Shown in pieces: positions 1 to 7,743 of a DNA stretch of 49,511 nucleotides. The stretch's first letter is position 1, and the number at the start of each line of letters is the position of its first letter. The notes beneath the pieces were generated by a model. It was not told the origin of the DNA, made no database searches, and was given only the letters and a program-made list of their open reading frames with translations. The position numbers were made by a program, and so were the translations under genes. Origin of the DNA: DATEEW01 sp035273665 (GTDB lineage: Bacteria > Pseudomonadota > Gammaproteobacteria > Burkholderiales > SG8-39); contig DATEOW010000019.1 in assembly GCA_035273665.1 (NCBI GenBank), positions 1-49,511 of the forward strand. The letters run 5' to 3'.

Positions 1-1623
1 CCCCGCAAAAATGAATAAAACGGGACGCTCGGAATTCGTCACGATATCGCGCAACAAGTCCAAGTTTTGGAACAGCAAAGTCGCCCGTTTGTAGGTCGCA
101 AAGCGTCGACCGAATCCGATCGTCAACACATCCGGTTCATCGGGATGCACCAAACGCAACATTCGATCCAGATGCGACTCGCTACTTTGATTGCGCATCT
201 GCTGCAACTGGATCCGATGGCGAACCAGATGAAGCATCTGCGCCTTCAGATGTTGACGCGTGCTCCAGAAGATGTGATCCGGCATACTGGCCAGCCGCTC
301 CCACATCGAACTGTCATGTAAACGACTTGCCCAGTCGAACCCAAGGAAGCGGTCGAAAATGTCGACCCACTCGGGCGCAAGGAATGTCGGCACATGGACA
401 CCATTCGTTACATAAGCCACGGGATTTTCCGGCGGCGGAATCTGCGGCCACAACTCCCGCAGCATGTCCGATGTCAAACCGCCATGAATGCGCGAGACGC
501 CATTGTGATGACGCGATCCGCGAATGGCTAAAGTGGTCATGTTGAAATCACTGCTGCCAGAAGTGCGGCCTAAGCCAAGCAGCGTGTCGGAATCCAATCC
601 CAGTTCGGTGCAGTATTCTTTGAAGTAATTGAGTATGGTTTCTTCGGCGAAATGATCATGTCCCGCTGGCACGGCCGTGTGCGTCGTGAAAACCAGATTG
701 ACCGCGACCGCCTCCAGCGCTGCCGGAAACTCCAAGCCCAGTTTCATCAGCGCACGAATACGTTCGAGGATGAGGAAAGCAGCGTGCCCTTCATTGATGT
801 GCCATACGGTCGGCTTAAGACCAATCGCCGCGAGCGCGCGCACACCGCCGACCCCTAAAATGATTTCCTGTTCGATTCGCGTTATCCGATCGCCGCCGTA
901 GAGACGGTGAGTAATATCGCGATCGTGCTCGGCATTCGATTCGAGGTCGGTGTCGAGTAAGTAGATCGTGACGTGACCAACGCGCGCCTGCCATACCTTC
1001 ACCTCGACATTTCGCCCCGCTACTTCGACCTGAACGTGCAGTTCCTTCCCGTCTTCTTGCAACACCGCCGAGATCGGCAGATCGTCGAAGTCCGAATCGC
1101 TATATTGCGGATGCTGATTGCCTTCGTTGTCGATAGTCTGCGAAAAATAGCCCTGCCGATAGAGCAGGCCCACGCCAATAAAGGGCAAGCGCATATCGCT
1201 GGCGGCCTTGCAATGATCACCGGCGAGAATGCCGAGACCACCCGAATAAATCGGCAGGCTCTCGTGAAACCCAAACTCTGCGCAGAAATAGGCGACGAGG
1301 TCGCTTTGCCGCAACCATTCCGAACCGTTACGGCGCAAAGGCTCCGAATGATAGGTGTCATAGGCCGATAGGACGCGGTTGAAGGCGCTCAAAAATACCG
1401 GGTCGTCGGCCGCATTCACCAGACGTTCTTCGTCAATTCGCTTCAGCAATGCCTTTGGGCTATGGGCAGCAGCGTCCCAGAGTTGCGGATGCAAGCGTGC
1501 GAACAGCGCACGCGTCGAACGGTCCCAGCTATACCAAAGATTATTGGCCAGCTCTTCCAGCCGCAGGAGGCGGCGAGGCAGTTTGGGATTGACTTCGAGG
1601 ACGTAGGCAGTAGGCGTGGACAT
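1..1623 (-). CDS. glgP: Alpha-glucan (glycogen/maltodextrin) phosphorylase, C-terminus cut by window edge
   Basis: The frame is open from an ATG at 1623 to the window edge, giving the first 541 residues. The protein would release glucose-1-phosphate from alpha-1,4-glucans in the cytoplasm. The N-terminus (ELANNLWYSWD near residue 23), then FCAEFGFHESLPIYSGGLG, HINEGHAAF and FTTHTAVPAGHD, match the alpha-glucan family phosphorylases (GT35, TIGR02094 type) rather than classical E. coli GlgP. The start of the conserved GRRFATYKRA block lies near the cut end. The pyridoxal-phosphate lysine would be in the missing part. A GGAG sequence lies about 5 nt before the ATG. No other glycogen genes are visible. 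The family is confident, the preferred glucan is not known, and the symbol is generic. Confidence 0.9.
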   Translation of the reverse strand, partial: MSTPTAYVLEVNPKLPRRLLRLEELANNLWYSWDRSTRALFARLHPQLWDAAAHSPKALLKRIDEERLVNAADDPVFLSAFNRVLSAYDTYHSEPLRRNGSEWLRQSDLVAYFCAEFGFHESLPIYSGGLGILAGDHCKAASDMRLPFIGVGLLYRQGYFSQTIDNEGNQHPQYSDSDFDDLPISAVLQEDGKELHVQVEVAGRNVEVKVWQARVGHVTIYLLDTDLESNAEHDRDITHRLYGGDRITRIEQEIILGVGGVRALAAIGLKPTVWHINEGHAAFLILERIRALMKLGLEFPAALEAVAVNLVFTTHTAVPAGHDHFAEETILNYFKEYCTELGLDSDTLLGLGRTSGSSDFNMTTLAIRGSRHHNGVSRIHGGLTSDMLRELWPQIPPPENPVAYVTNGVHVPTFLAPEWVDIFDRFLGFDWASRLHDSSMWERLASMPDHIFWSTRQHLKAQMLHLVRHRIQLQQMRNQSSESHLDRMLRLVHPDEPDVLTIGFGRRFATYKRATLLFQNLDLLRDIVTNSERPVLFIFAG

Positions 1624-1729
1624 TGTGGCTCCGGAACGGAAGGTCGCCCCCATTCTAGATGCGGCTCATGCGTCGCGGCAATGTTCTAATTCAGGCGTTT
1701 AAGCGGGCCGCCGTAATCGCACCGGGCGA

Positions 1730-1752
1730 GTGCACCGGCATGACCCGTGCAC
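1730..1752. other. Inverted repeat between the phosphorylase and the DUF3047 gene
   Basis: GTGCAC-C-GG, a 5-nt loop, then CC-C-GTGCAC forms an 8-bp stem with one C-C mismatch, 18 nt beyond the stop of the DUF3047 gene on the minus strand. No T-tract follows, so it is at best a weak or Rho-assisted 3' end structure. The remainder of 1624-1769 shows no gene. Confidence 0.3.
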
Positions 1753-1769
1753 GATGATCGTTCACGGCA

Positions 1770-2543
1770 TTACTCGATGGAAGATTGCTCAACCAGTAAA
1801 GGTGTATCGGTAAGAAAGGCAATATCGCCGTAATAAGCATCCGCAACGCCGCCTGTATTGTCGGTATCGGTCATGATCGCCACCCACTGGACCGGCGGCG
1901 GCTCTTCCCCGAAGGCCCGTTTGTAGTCTTCATAGACATTGCGCGTTTCCGTATACCACTGACCCAATCGCTTGGAGCCGGTCTCCGCGACAATCATCTT
2001 GATACGACCGGTATGTGCGTTCGTGATTACCGTGTTCTCGGGCACACGATTCTCCCAGATATACATCAAGGTTGCGTAGGGAAGTTCCCGCCGTGTGAAC
2101 ATCTTGAATTGCTGCGCAAAGAGGCGATCATCGAATGAAAGTTTTTCCATATTGCCGCCGAAAGCAACAACGAGGCGTACAGGAGAATCTTCTTTGGATT
2201 TTCTCGTGTTGTCGGCATCCTCGATTAAGGCGGCGACCTTCCATCGCCAAGTGAGATAAGGATGCTTTTTGAGGTCGACGCTCAGTCCGTAGATTAGTCC
2301 GGAAGCCGAAGCATTCGCCTTTGCTTTAATGACTGTCCTGCCGCCGTCGCGGACGATACGATACTCGGTCGGTTTTTTAAAATTGGACAGTATCCAAGGC
2401 TCCCACCCCGAGGGCACACTGTCCCCCAACTTTGCATCGGAAAAAAGGCCGACGAGCGGAAGCGTGCGCCGGGTAATGGGTTGCGGTTCTGCGCAACCGG
2501 CGAGGACGAGGACGAACAATAAGAAGAGACGCGAAGCGATCAT
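1770..2543 (-). CDS. DUF3047-type lipoprotein, function unknown
   Basis: This is a 257-residue protein with a lipoprotein signal peptide: a hydrophobic run from residue 6 and a lipobox LAGC with the modified Cys at 17. It should be anchored on the periplasmic face of a membrane. The body resembles DUF3047 proteins: LTWRWKV near the middle, VAFGG, LMYIWEN and a terminal region with IMTDTDNTGGVADAYYGDI. This looks like a beta-sandwich carbohydrate-binding-like fold, but that is an inference. I chose the ATG at 2543; a TTG three codons upstream (2552) is also open, and neither has a strong ribosome binding site. The gene stands alone, divergent from nothing and downstream of the hydrolase gene on the same strand. 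No catalytic motif is visible. Confidence 0.75.
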   Translation of the reverse strand: MIASRLFLLFVLVLAGCAEPQPITRRTLPLVGLFSDAKLGDSVPSGWEPWILSNFKKPTEYRIVRDGGRTVIKAKANASASGLIYGLSVDLKKHPYLTWRWKVAALIEDADNTRKSKEDSPVRLVVAFGGNMEKLSFDDRLFAQQFKMFTRRELPYATLMYIWENRVPENTVITNAHTGRIKMIVAETGSKRLGQWYTETRNVYEDYKRAFGEEPPPVQWVAIMTDTDNTGGVADAYYGDIAFLTDTPLLVEQSSIE

Positions 2544-2628
2544 GGTGTACAAGCGGACGCAACCGATGCCAAGAATAGCCGAAGCGTCGTCAACGGCTCA
2601 AGCATAGGCGCTGTTGCGACGCGGACGG

Positions 2629-3531
2629 TCATTCGCACAGAAAGTCCAGTATCGACCGCCACTGCGTATACCAAACCAGATGTCCGGCTCCCTCTACTGC
2701 CTGTAACTGCGCCCCCGGCAAGGCTTCGACCAGACGAGTGGCGCTATTAATGTGCACCACGCGGTCTTCCCGGCCATGCCAAAAGCGCAGCTCGCTCCGA
2801 ATCTGGCTAAAATCGATCTGCCAAGGGTAAGCTAGCAAGCGCAACTCCGCGCGAACACCCCGTGTGCTCTGACGAAAAGCTTCCCTTGCATCCTGCTCGT
2901 ATTGCGCACGGAGGCCCGGAACGCTATCGAGCAAGCTCGAGTCGCAAAGCGCCAATTGCCGCTCCCAGCGGTGAAGGTAGTGGTAACAATCATGCGTCGC
3001 GCGAAAAGAATCCTTTTTTAGCAATGCACGCAACGAAGCCGGCGCTCGGCGCGAGAGCATCAGCTTCGCCCGCAGGCGCCATGAGCCTAAGCCTTGCAGA
3101 AGGTCCGGCGGCACGTAGGTGGAGGCGATCGCCACTTTGCTAACGCGCTCCGGCAGCATGGCTGCGCATGCCAACGCATAAGGCGCGCTGCCGCCTATGG
3201 CCGCAATCGCGAATGAATGAATGCCCAAGGTGTGCGCTAGCTCATAGATATCGCATGCCCAATCAACAAACGATCGCTGCAGTTTGGGAGTCGACATCCC
3301 AAAGCCGGGGCGGTCCGGATGAATGAGGCGCACACCGTATTCGAAGGGGATCCTACGATCCGGATGCTGCTGCATCCGTGAACCGGGCAGGTCATGAAAA
3401 ACAAAAATGGCGCGTCCGTCCGCCGGGCCGTGAGCGGCATAAGATATCTGGCGCCAATCCTTCAGCACGGTCAGATGCGTATCATTTTCCAGCTCGCGCG
3501 GCTGGCTTTCGAGCGCATTCATGGTGTTCAC
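2629..3531 (-). CDS. Alpha/beta-fold hydrolase
   Basis: This 300-residue soluble protein has an alpha/beta-hydrolase core. The oxyanion region is FHDLPGS near 45-51. The nucleophile elbow is GGSAP (Ser about 115), a Pro variant of the usual GxSxG. The acid is in HGREDRVV and the catalytic His in GAGHLVWY near the C-terminus. The substrate is unknown; esterase or lactonase activity is equally possible. I kept the GTG start at 3531 because GGGGAGGA sits about 5 nt before it, whereas the ATG at 3522 would be too far from that site. It is divergent from oxyR with only 50 bp between the two starts, so the promoters must overlap and OxyR could affect this gene. There is no signal peptide. Confidence 0.85.
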   Translation of the reverse strand: MNTMNALESQPRELENDTHLTVLKDWRQISYAAHGPADGRAIFVFHDLPGSRMQQHPDRRIPFEYGVRLIHPDRPGFGMSTPKLQRSFVDWACDIYELAHTLGIHSFAIAAIGGSAPYALACAAMLPERVSKVAIASTYVPPDLLQGLGSWRLRAKLMLSRRAPASLRALLKKDSFRATHDCYHYLHRWERQLALCDSSLLDSVPGLRAQYEQDAREAFRQSTRGVRAELRLLAYPWQIDFSQIRSELRFWHGREDRVVHINSATRLVEALPGAQLQAVEGAGHLVWYTQWRSILDFLCE

Positions 3532-3581
3532 GACGTCCTCCCCAGACCAACATTCTAAGTCCTTCGCGTATTATCCGGCGC

Positions 3582-4517
3582 ATGACCCTGACAGAATTGC
3601 GCTATATCGTCGCCGTTGCGCGCGAACGGCACTTCGGTCGCGCGGCTGAAGCCTGCTTCGTGAGCCAACCGACGCTCTCCGTCGCGGTGAAAAAACTGGA
3701 AGAGGAATTAGGCGTCACCCTGTTCGAGCGAGGCCAAGGCGAAGTGAGTATTACGCCTGTCGGCGAACAGATCATCGAACAAGCGCAGCGGGTGCTGGAA
3801 CAGGCCGCGCTCGTAAAGGAAATCGCCAATCACGGCACGGACCCCTTGGGCGGGCCCCTGCGCCTGGGCGTTATCTTTACCATCGGGCCGTATTTACTTC
3901 CTGCCTTGGTGCCTGCGCTAAAAAAACGTGCGCCGAATATGCCGCTGCTGCTCCAGGAGCAGTACACCCATCGGTTGGTTGAATTATTGAAACAGGGCGA
4001 AATCGACGTGGCCATTCTTGCGCTGCCCTTCGATCATCCCGGCTTCATCGTGCAGCCGCTCTACGATGAACCTTTTGTAGTCGCCGTTCCCCGTGCACAT
4101 CATTGGGCGACGCGACGCTCGCTCGCAAGCCGGGAACTGAAGGACGAGACCATGCTCCTTTTGGGCAGCGGCCACTGTCTCCGCGACCAAGTCTTGCAGG
4201 TTTGCCCGGAGCTCAATCGCTATAGCAGTTCGACGGATGGCATTCGCAAAGCCTTCGAAGGTTCGTCCCTCGAAACGATCCGCCATATGGTGGCGTCAGG
4301 GACGGGAATTACGGTTTTGCCCAGCACGGCGATTCCCCGGGGGCGAGATCGATTGCTGGCCTACATTCCCTTTACAAAACCGGTGCCCGATCGGCGGGTC
4401 GTCCTCGCCTATCGCAAGCGCTTCCCGCGTCCGGAAGCGATCGAAGCCTTGCGTCAATCGATTCTCAGCTGCGATCTGGACGGCGTGCAAAAGCTTGATC
4501 TGCCCCCGGAGGCTTAG
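3582..4517 (+). CDS. oxyR: OxyR, hydrogen-peroxide-sensing LysR-type regulator
   Basis: This 311-residue LysR-family protein has an N-terminal winged helix-turn-helix (TELRYIVAVARERHFGRAA, residues 4-22, then the VSQPTLSVAVKKLE recognition helix). The effector domain contains GHCLRDQ and a second cysteine nine residues on; counted from this start they are Cys199 and Cys208, the same numbering as the redox pair of E. coli OxyR. In that family peroxide forms a 199-208 disulfide that switches on catalase, alkyl hydroperoxide reductase and dps. The exact numbering supports the ATG at 3582; a longer open frame reaches back to 3378 but overlaps the hydrolase gene and lacks homology. The gene lies 95 bp upstream of dps on the same strand, consistent with a regulator beside its target. 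Confidence 0.96.
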   Translation: MTLTELRYIVAVARERHFGRAAEACFVSQPTLSVAVKKLEEELGVTLFERGQGEVSITPVGEQIIEQAQRVLEQAALVKEIANHGTDPLGGPLRLGVIFTIGPYLLPALVPALKKRAPNMPLLLQEQYTHRLVELLKQGEIDVAILALPFDHPGFIVQPLYDEPFVVAVPRAHHWATRRSLASRELKDETMLLLGSGHCLRDQVLQVCPELNRYSSSTDGIRKAFEGSSLETIRHMVASGTGITVLPSTAIPRGRDRLLAYIPFTKPVPDRRVVLAYRKRFPRPEAIEALRQSILSCDLDGVQKLDLPPEA

Positions 4518-4612
4518 GCTATTGATTCGTTCGCAACATTCGATTGGCCTTCCCCAAGGCGATGCGTTATCTTGATTGCGGACTTACGGATTTATGGGAA
4601 TAGGAGAACAAC

Positions 4613-5101
4613 ATGGCAAAGTCGAAAACGCAGACGATCGATATCGGGATCAACGAGAAAGACCGGCAGAAAATCGCCGAAGGCTTGTCGCGCTTGCTGG
4701 CCGACACCTATAGCCTTTATCTCAAAACACATAACTTCCATTGGAACGTGACCGGTCCGATGTTCAATACGCTGCATCTCATGTTCGAGACGCAATACAG
4801 CGAATTGGCCTTGGCCGTCGATTTGATTGCGGAACGTATACGCGCGCTTGGTTTCCCCGCGCCCGGTACTTACAGCGCCTATGCCAAACTTTCATCGATC
4901 AAGGAAACGCAAGGCGTACCGGATGCCGACACGATGATCGCCCTGCTCGTGGAAGGACAAGAGGCAGTCGTGCGCACCGCCCGCTCGCTTTTCCCTGTCG
5001 TCGACAAAGCCGCCGATGAGCCGACGGCCGATCTGCTGACGCAACGGATGCAGGTGCACGAGAAAACGGCTTGGATGTTGCGCAGCCTGCTTGAAAAGTA
5101 G
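4613..5101 (+). CDS. dps: Dps, DNA-protecting mini-ferritin
   Basis: This 162-residue protein of the Dps branch of ferritins forms a dodecamer that oxidises Fe(II) with peroxide, stores ferric mineral and can coat DNA. The intersubunit ferroxidase ligands are present with family spacing: His43 in NFHWN, His55, Glu59, Asp70 and Glu74 (E. coli His51, His63, Asp67, Asp78, Glu82). The N-terminus has only a short Lys-containing tail (MAKSK), so DNA binding may be weak. AGGAG sits 6 nt before the ATG. It follows oxyR directly and ends at a strong terminator, so it is probably a single-gene unit under peroxide or stationary-phase control. The 95-bp upstream gap holds a small dyad (GCCTT-CCCC-AAGGC, 4547-4560), but I see no convincing promoter hexamers. 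Confidence 0.96.
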   Translation: MAKSKTQTIDIGINEKDRQKIAEGLSRLLADTYSLYLKTHNFHWNVTGPMFNTLHLMFETQYSELALAVDLIAERIRALGFPAPGTYSAYAKLSSIKETQGVPDADTMIALLVEGQEAVVRTARSLFPVVDKAADEPTADLLTQRMQVHEKTAWMLRSLLEK

Positions 5102-5104
5102 CCG

Positions 5105-5129
5105 AAAAGAGCGGTCGAACCGCTCTTTT
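5105..5129. terminator. Bidirectional intrinsic terminator between dps and the TPR gene
   Basis: AAAAGAGCGGT, loop CGA, ACCGCTCTTTT is an 11-bp perfect stem bounded by A and T runs on both strands. It fills the whole space between the two convergent stop codons (5099-5101 and 5130-5132), so it can end both transcripts. Confidence 0.92.
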
Positions 5130-6938
5130 TCACAGTCGAGCCAGATCCACCGGCCCATTACCAGCCCAAGCTTTTTTAAAACGCGTTTCCATTTGCTCCG
5201 CGCGTTCGGTCTCACCTCGTCGCGCATGCACTTGTGCCAAAGCATATAAGGCGACGGCATTGTTCGGGCTACGCACCAAGCTATCACGCAACGCCGCTTC
5301 GGCGCCGTCCAGATCACCCATGCTCAGCAATGTCGCGCCCATGGTCTGCCGCACGGGGTAGTACCAGTACGGTGGTTCCATATAGGCCAGCCTGTCTTCA
5401 ATCTCGATGGCCTTGCGTAGATGCTGCACGGCTAGGCGCGGATGCCCTTGCGCCTGTGCAATGCGGGTCCATACCATGCGCTCTGCAAGCGTAACCACAT
5501 CCGATGCAGGAATCCCGTTGTCCTTGAGCATTTTAAAATCCGCCTTTTGCGCAATGCGCGCCAAGGCCTTGGCTTCTCCTTCGGCGCGCGGGTAATCCTT
5601 TAGCTGCGCATAGGCGACTCCGCGTGCGTAATGCCACATCGCTCTGATGTAGGGAAAGGCCTCGCTGGGCGCTTCCAAAGCGAGAATGACCGCCGGTTCG
5701 CTGAATTGCGCATGCGCGAAATACGGCGCCGCTTTAACAGGGTGCACCATTGCCACAACAGGAAGGACTTCGTCGGGCACTGCACGGGCAAGTTTTTCCG
5801 CCGCCGCCACTGCGGTATGGCCGTCGCCCGCCATTTGGGCAGAAGCCATCAAAAAGTGGATGTTGTGCGGGTAATAGCCCACCGCGTAAACGCCCTCGGC
5901 TTTTGCTTGCGCTAAATAAGCCTCGTCAACCGCGACAGCCCTGCGATTGGCCTCCAAAGCGTCAAGATATCGGCCCAGTCGGTAGTAAATATGTGAGGGC
6001 ATATGCACCATATGGCCGGCCCCCGGCATGAGCTGGCCGAGGTGCTCGGCAAATGCCTCGGCGCGTTGCGGCCTGTTCGACGCTTCCACCGCATGGATGT
6101 AAAGGTGAATCGCGCCAGGATGGCGAGCGTTGCGCTTCAGCACACGCTCAAGCGTGGGCACTAATTCGGTTAGACGGGGTTTGGCTTTAACGCCGCCCGC
6201 TTCCCAATAGTCCCAGGGCTGCAAATCCATGAGGGATTCTGCGTACAAGATTGCGATCGTATCGTCCGCAGGATATCGCTTGGCTAAAGCGGCCATTGCA
6301 TCAGCGTAACGAGCGTCCAGCTCTGCCCGCGAGGCACCGGGATCGCCGGAGTACCGCTCACTTAGTGCGCTGATAAGATCGCGTTCGCGAGGTGTGGCAC
6401 GCGCCAGGTGCTTTTTTGCCTCTTGTATGGCGGCCCATGCGGGTGCGATGGCCTGTGCGTCCATGGGCGCGTTGATATTGGGGCCCAATACCAGCGCCTC
6501 CCCCCAATAGCACATGGCGCATTGCGGATCGAGGTGCTGCGCCATGCGGAAGGCGCGTCGTGCCTCCCCGTGGTTAAACGCGAAGGAGAGCCTTAAGCCT
6601 TGATCGAAATAAGCTTGGGCCTCCGGATGCTTGGTCGTGACGCGGTAGTGAAGTCCCCCCAGCCCCTGCCAAAGTGGTACGGGCTCTAAGCTGGCGGAAA
6701 GCGAATCCTTCAAGTCCGACACCGGCCGAAGCTCCGGACTGGACTTCGTTTGCGCGAGACGGATCTGTCTCTGCCACGCGGCATCGCTTGGTTTTGGTTT
6801 GAAACAATTTGAAACCGCGTCGAACAGCGGATCGAAGTTATTGCTCGGCCCGTCTTGTGCAAGTGCAAAACTGCCGGCAACGAGGCCCGCGCTCATCAGC
6901 GCGGCCAGAATCGAGCGGGAGCGAAAGGGGCTTGGCAT
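5130..6938 (-). CDS. Exported tetratricopeptide-repeat protein
   Basis: This 602-residue protein begins with an Arg-containing Sec-type signal peptide, probably cleaved after FALA (residue 27). The mature part is helical with TPR-like units, clearest near 115-160 (QAYFDQGLRLSFAFNHGEA, RAFRMAQHLDP, then a CAMCYWGEA pair of cysteines) and near the C-terminus (GDLDGAEAALRDSL, NNAVALYALAQVHARRGE). It is likely a periplasmic scaffold; no enzyme motif is visible. AGGAGG is placed 5 nt before the ATG, so the start is secure. It converges on dps across a shared terminator and diverges from a small lipoprotein gene. Proteins of this size and CxxC pattern are widespread in Proteobacteria but I know no assigned function. 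Confidence 0.85.
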   Translation of the reverse strand: MPSPFRSRSILAALMSAGLVAGSFALAQDGPSNNFDPLFDAVSNCFKPKPSDAAWQRQIRLAQTKSSPELRPVSDLKDSLSASLEPVPLWQGLGGLHYRVTTKHPEAQAYFDQGLRLSFAFNHGEARRAFRMAQHLDPQCAMCYWGEALVLGPNINAPMDAQAIAPAWAAIQEAKKHLARATPRERDLISALSERYSGDPGASRAELDARYADAMAALAKRYPADDTIAILYAESLMDLQPWDYWEAGGVKAKPRLTELVPTLERVLKRNARHPGAIHLYIHAVEASNRPQRAEAFAEHLGQLMPGAGHMVHMPSHIYYRLGRYLDALEANRRAVAVDEAYLAQAKAEGVYAVGYYPHNIHFLMASAQMAGDGHTAVAAAEKLARAVPDEVLPVVAMVHPVKAAPYFAHAQFSEPAVILALEAPSEAFPYIRAMWHYARGVAYAQLKDYPRAEGEAKALARIAQKADFKMLKDNGIPASDVVTLAERMVWTRIAQAQGHPRLAVQHLRKAIEIEDRLAYMEPPYWYYPVRQTMGATLLSMGDLDGAEAALRDSLVRSPNNAVALYALAQVHARRGETERAEQMETRFKKAWAGNGPVDLARL

Positions 6939-7030
6939 ATTGCCTCCTAAGAGCTTTATTTCAAACGTAGTGAGCTATACGCGCGGCGGAAGAAAGCGGA
7001 TGTACCGTCGCATGAAGAAGGAGACTCCAA

Positions 7031-7273
7031 ATGACGCGCAATATTCTAATTGGTTTGGTACTAGTGTGGGCCTTGGTGGCTTGCGACAATCAGGTGGCGA
7101 CGCCGGAAATGCAAAAAGCCGATGACGCGGCCGGGCGTGCGGGTAGCGCGGCCAAGGAAGCGGCGGGACACGCGGCCGACGCGGCGAAGCATGCCGGTAC
7201 CGCGTTGAAAGAAGAAGTGAAAGACGCGATGCAGGACAACACGGTTGAGATTCGGAACGATAGACAGCCTTAG
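7031..7273 (+). CDS. Small alanine-rich lipoprotein
   Basis: This 80-residue protein has a hydrophobic leader and lipobox LVAC (Cys18). The mature part is almost entirely Ala, Lys, Asp, Glu and Gly, with repeated AAKEAAGHAADAAKHAG-type units that would form one long amphipathic helix, reminiscent of LEA-like or Lpp-like helical peptides. AAGGAG lies 7 nt before the ATG. It is probably anchored to a membrane and may be a stress or spacer protein; this is inference from composition only. It stands alone between the TPR gene (divergent) and the prkA leader. Confidence 0.7.
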   Translation: MTRNILIGLVLVWALVACDNQVATPEMQKADDAAGRAGSAAKEAAGHAADAAKHAGTALKEEVKDAMQDNTVEIRNDRQP

Positions 7274-7364
7274 CGCCGCAGCTTGGCTCATCTTAAGGAT
7301 GTTGCATATCGGCCACTTCATTCAGCCGCGCGACAACTATTGACGCCCAAGCCGAGGACTTTGC

Positions 7365-7374
7365 GCTATACAAT
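7365..7374 (+). promoter_or_regulatory. Candidate RpoS-type extended -10 element upstream of prkA
   Basis: GCTATACAAT resembles the sigma-S-preferred extended -10 (CTATACT-like). A TTGACG occurs upstream, but its 20-plus-base spacing is too long for a standard -35. In enterics the yeaGH operon is RpoS-dependent, which makes this placement attractive. It would give a leader of about 360 nt before prkA. Confidence 0.35.
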
Positions 7375-7437
7375 GATTTCGAGCCTAGAACTCGAGACCG
7401 CATTGCAGTTCTTAGCAGCACACAGGAAGTATCGCTG

Positions 7438-7686
7438 ATGGTCACGCGCAATTTTTCTCAGCTTGCGCTACCGGCCTTGTTTTACCCCCGAAGACTTAAT
7501 CTCTCTCTTGCACAAGCGTCGCTGCACGCGCGTAAGCGCGCCGAGCGCGTGCAGCGACAGCGCGGGCTCTCGGAGGAGTATCGCAAACAGGCATGGAAAG
7601 TGCTCGCTTTTCTCCGCCTTGTCTCTGACGCCATGGCGTTTAATCGAATCGAGACCTGCGGGGAAGGCTATGAGCGCATAGGTTAA
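7438..7686 (+). CDS. Doubtful 82-residue leader ORF before prkA
   Basis: An open frame starts at ATG 7438, with AGGAAG about 9 nt upstream, and ends 57 nt before prkA. The product is basic (LHARKRAERVQRQRG in the middle), with no signal peptide and no family I recognise. The central codons are formed by a 14-bp perfect inverted repeat, so part of the sequence is constrained by RNA structure rather than protein. A second overlapping frame (7463-7681) is open as well, which lowers the case for either. It could be a small regulatory peptide, or the region may be simply untranslated leader. Confidence 0.3.
   Translation: MVTRNFSQLALPALFYPRRLNLSLAQASLHARKRAERVQRQRGLSEEYRKQAWKVLAFLRLVSDAMAFNRIETCGEGYERIG
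7518..7558 (+). repeat. 14-bp perfect hairpin in the prkA leader
   Basis: The arm GTCGCTGCACGCGC (7518-7531) pairs exactly with GCGCGTGCAGCGAC (7545-7558) around a 13-nt loop that can itself form a short GCGC pairing. There is no T-tract, so it is not an ordinary terminator. It may be an mRNA stability, anti-translation or protein-binding element for the prkA-yeaH-spoVR transcript. Confidence 0.7.
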
Positions 7687-7743
7687 ACAGCACGCGTAAA
7701 CGGTTTAGGCGTGCCGGCGTTTAAGTTCATGAAGGAGTCAGAC

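Noticed and set aside
3378..3581. N-terminal extension of OxyR
   Set aside because: Overlaps the divergent hydrolase; residue numbering of Cys199/208 fits the ATG at 3582.
7463..7681. Alternative 72-codon frame in the prkA leader
   Set aside because: Overlaps the 82-codon frame, lacks a ribosome binding site and has low-complexity Ser/Arg content.
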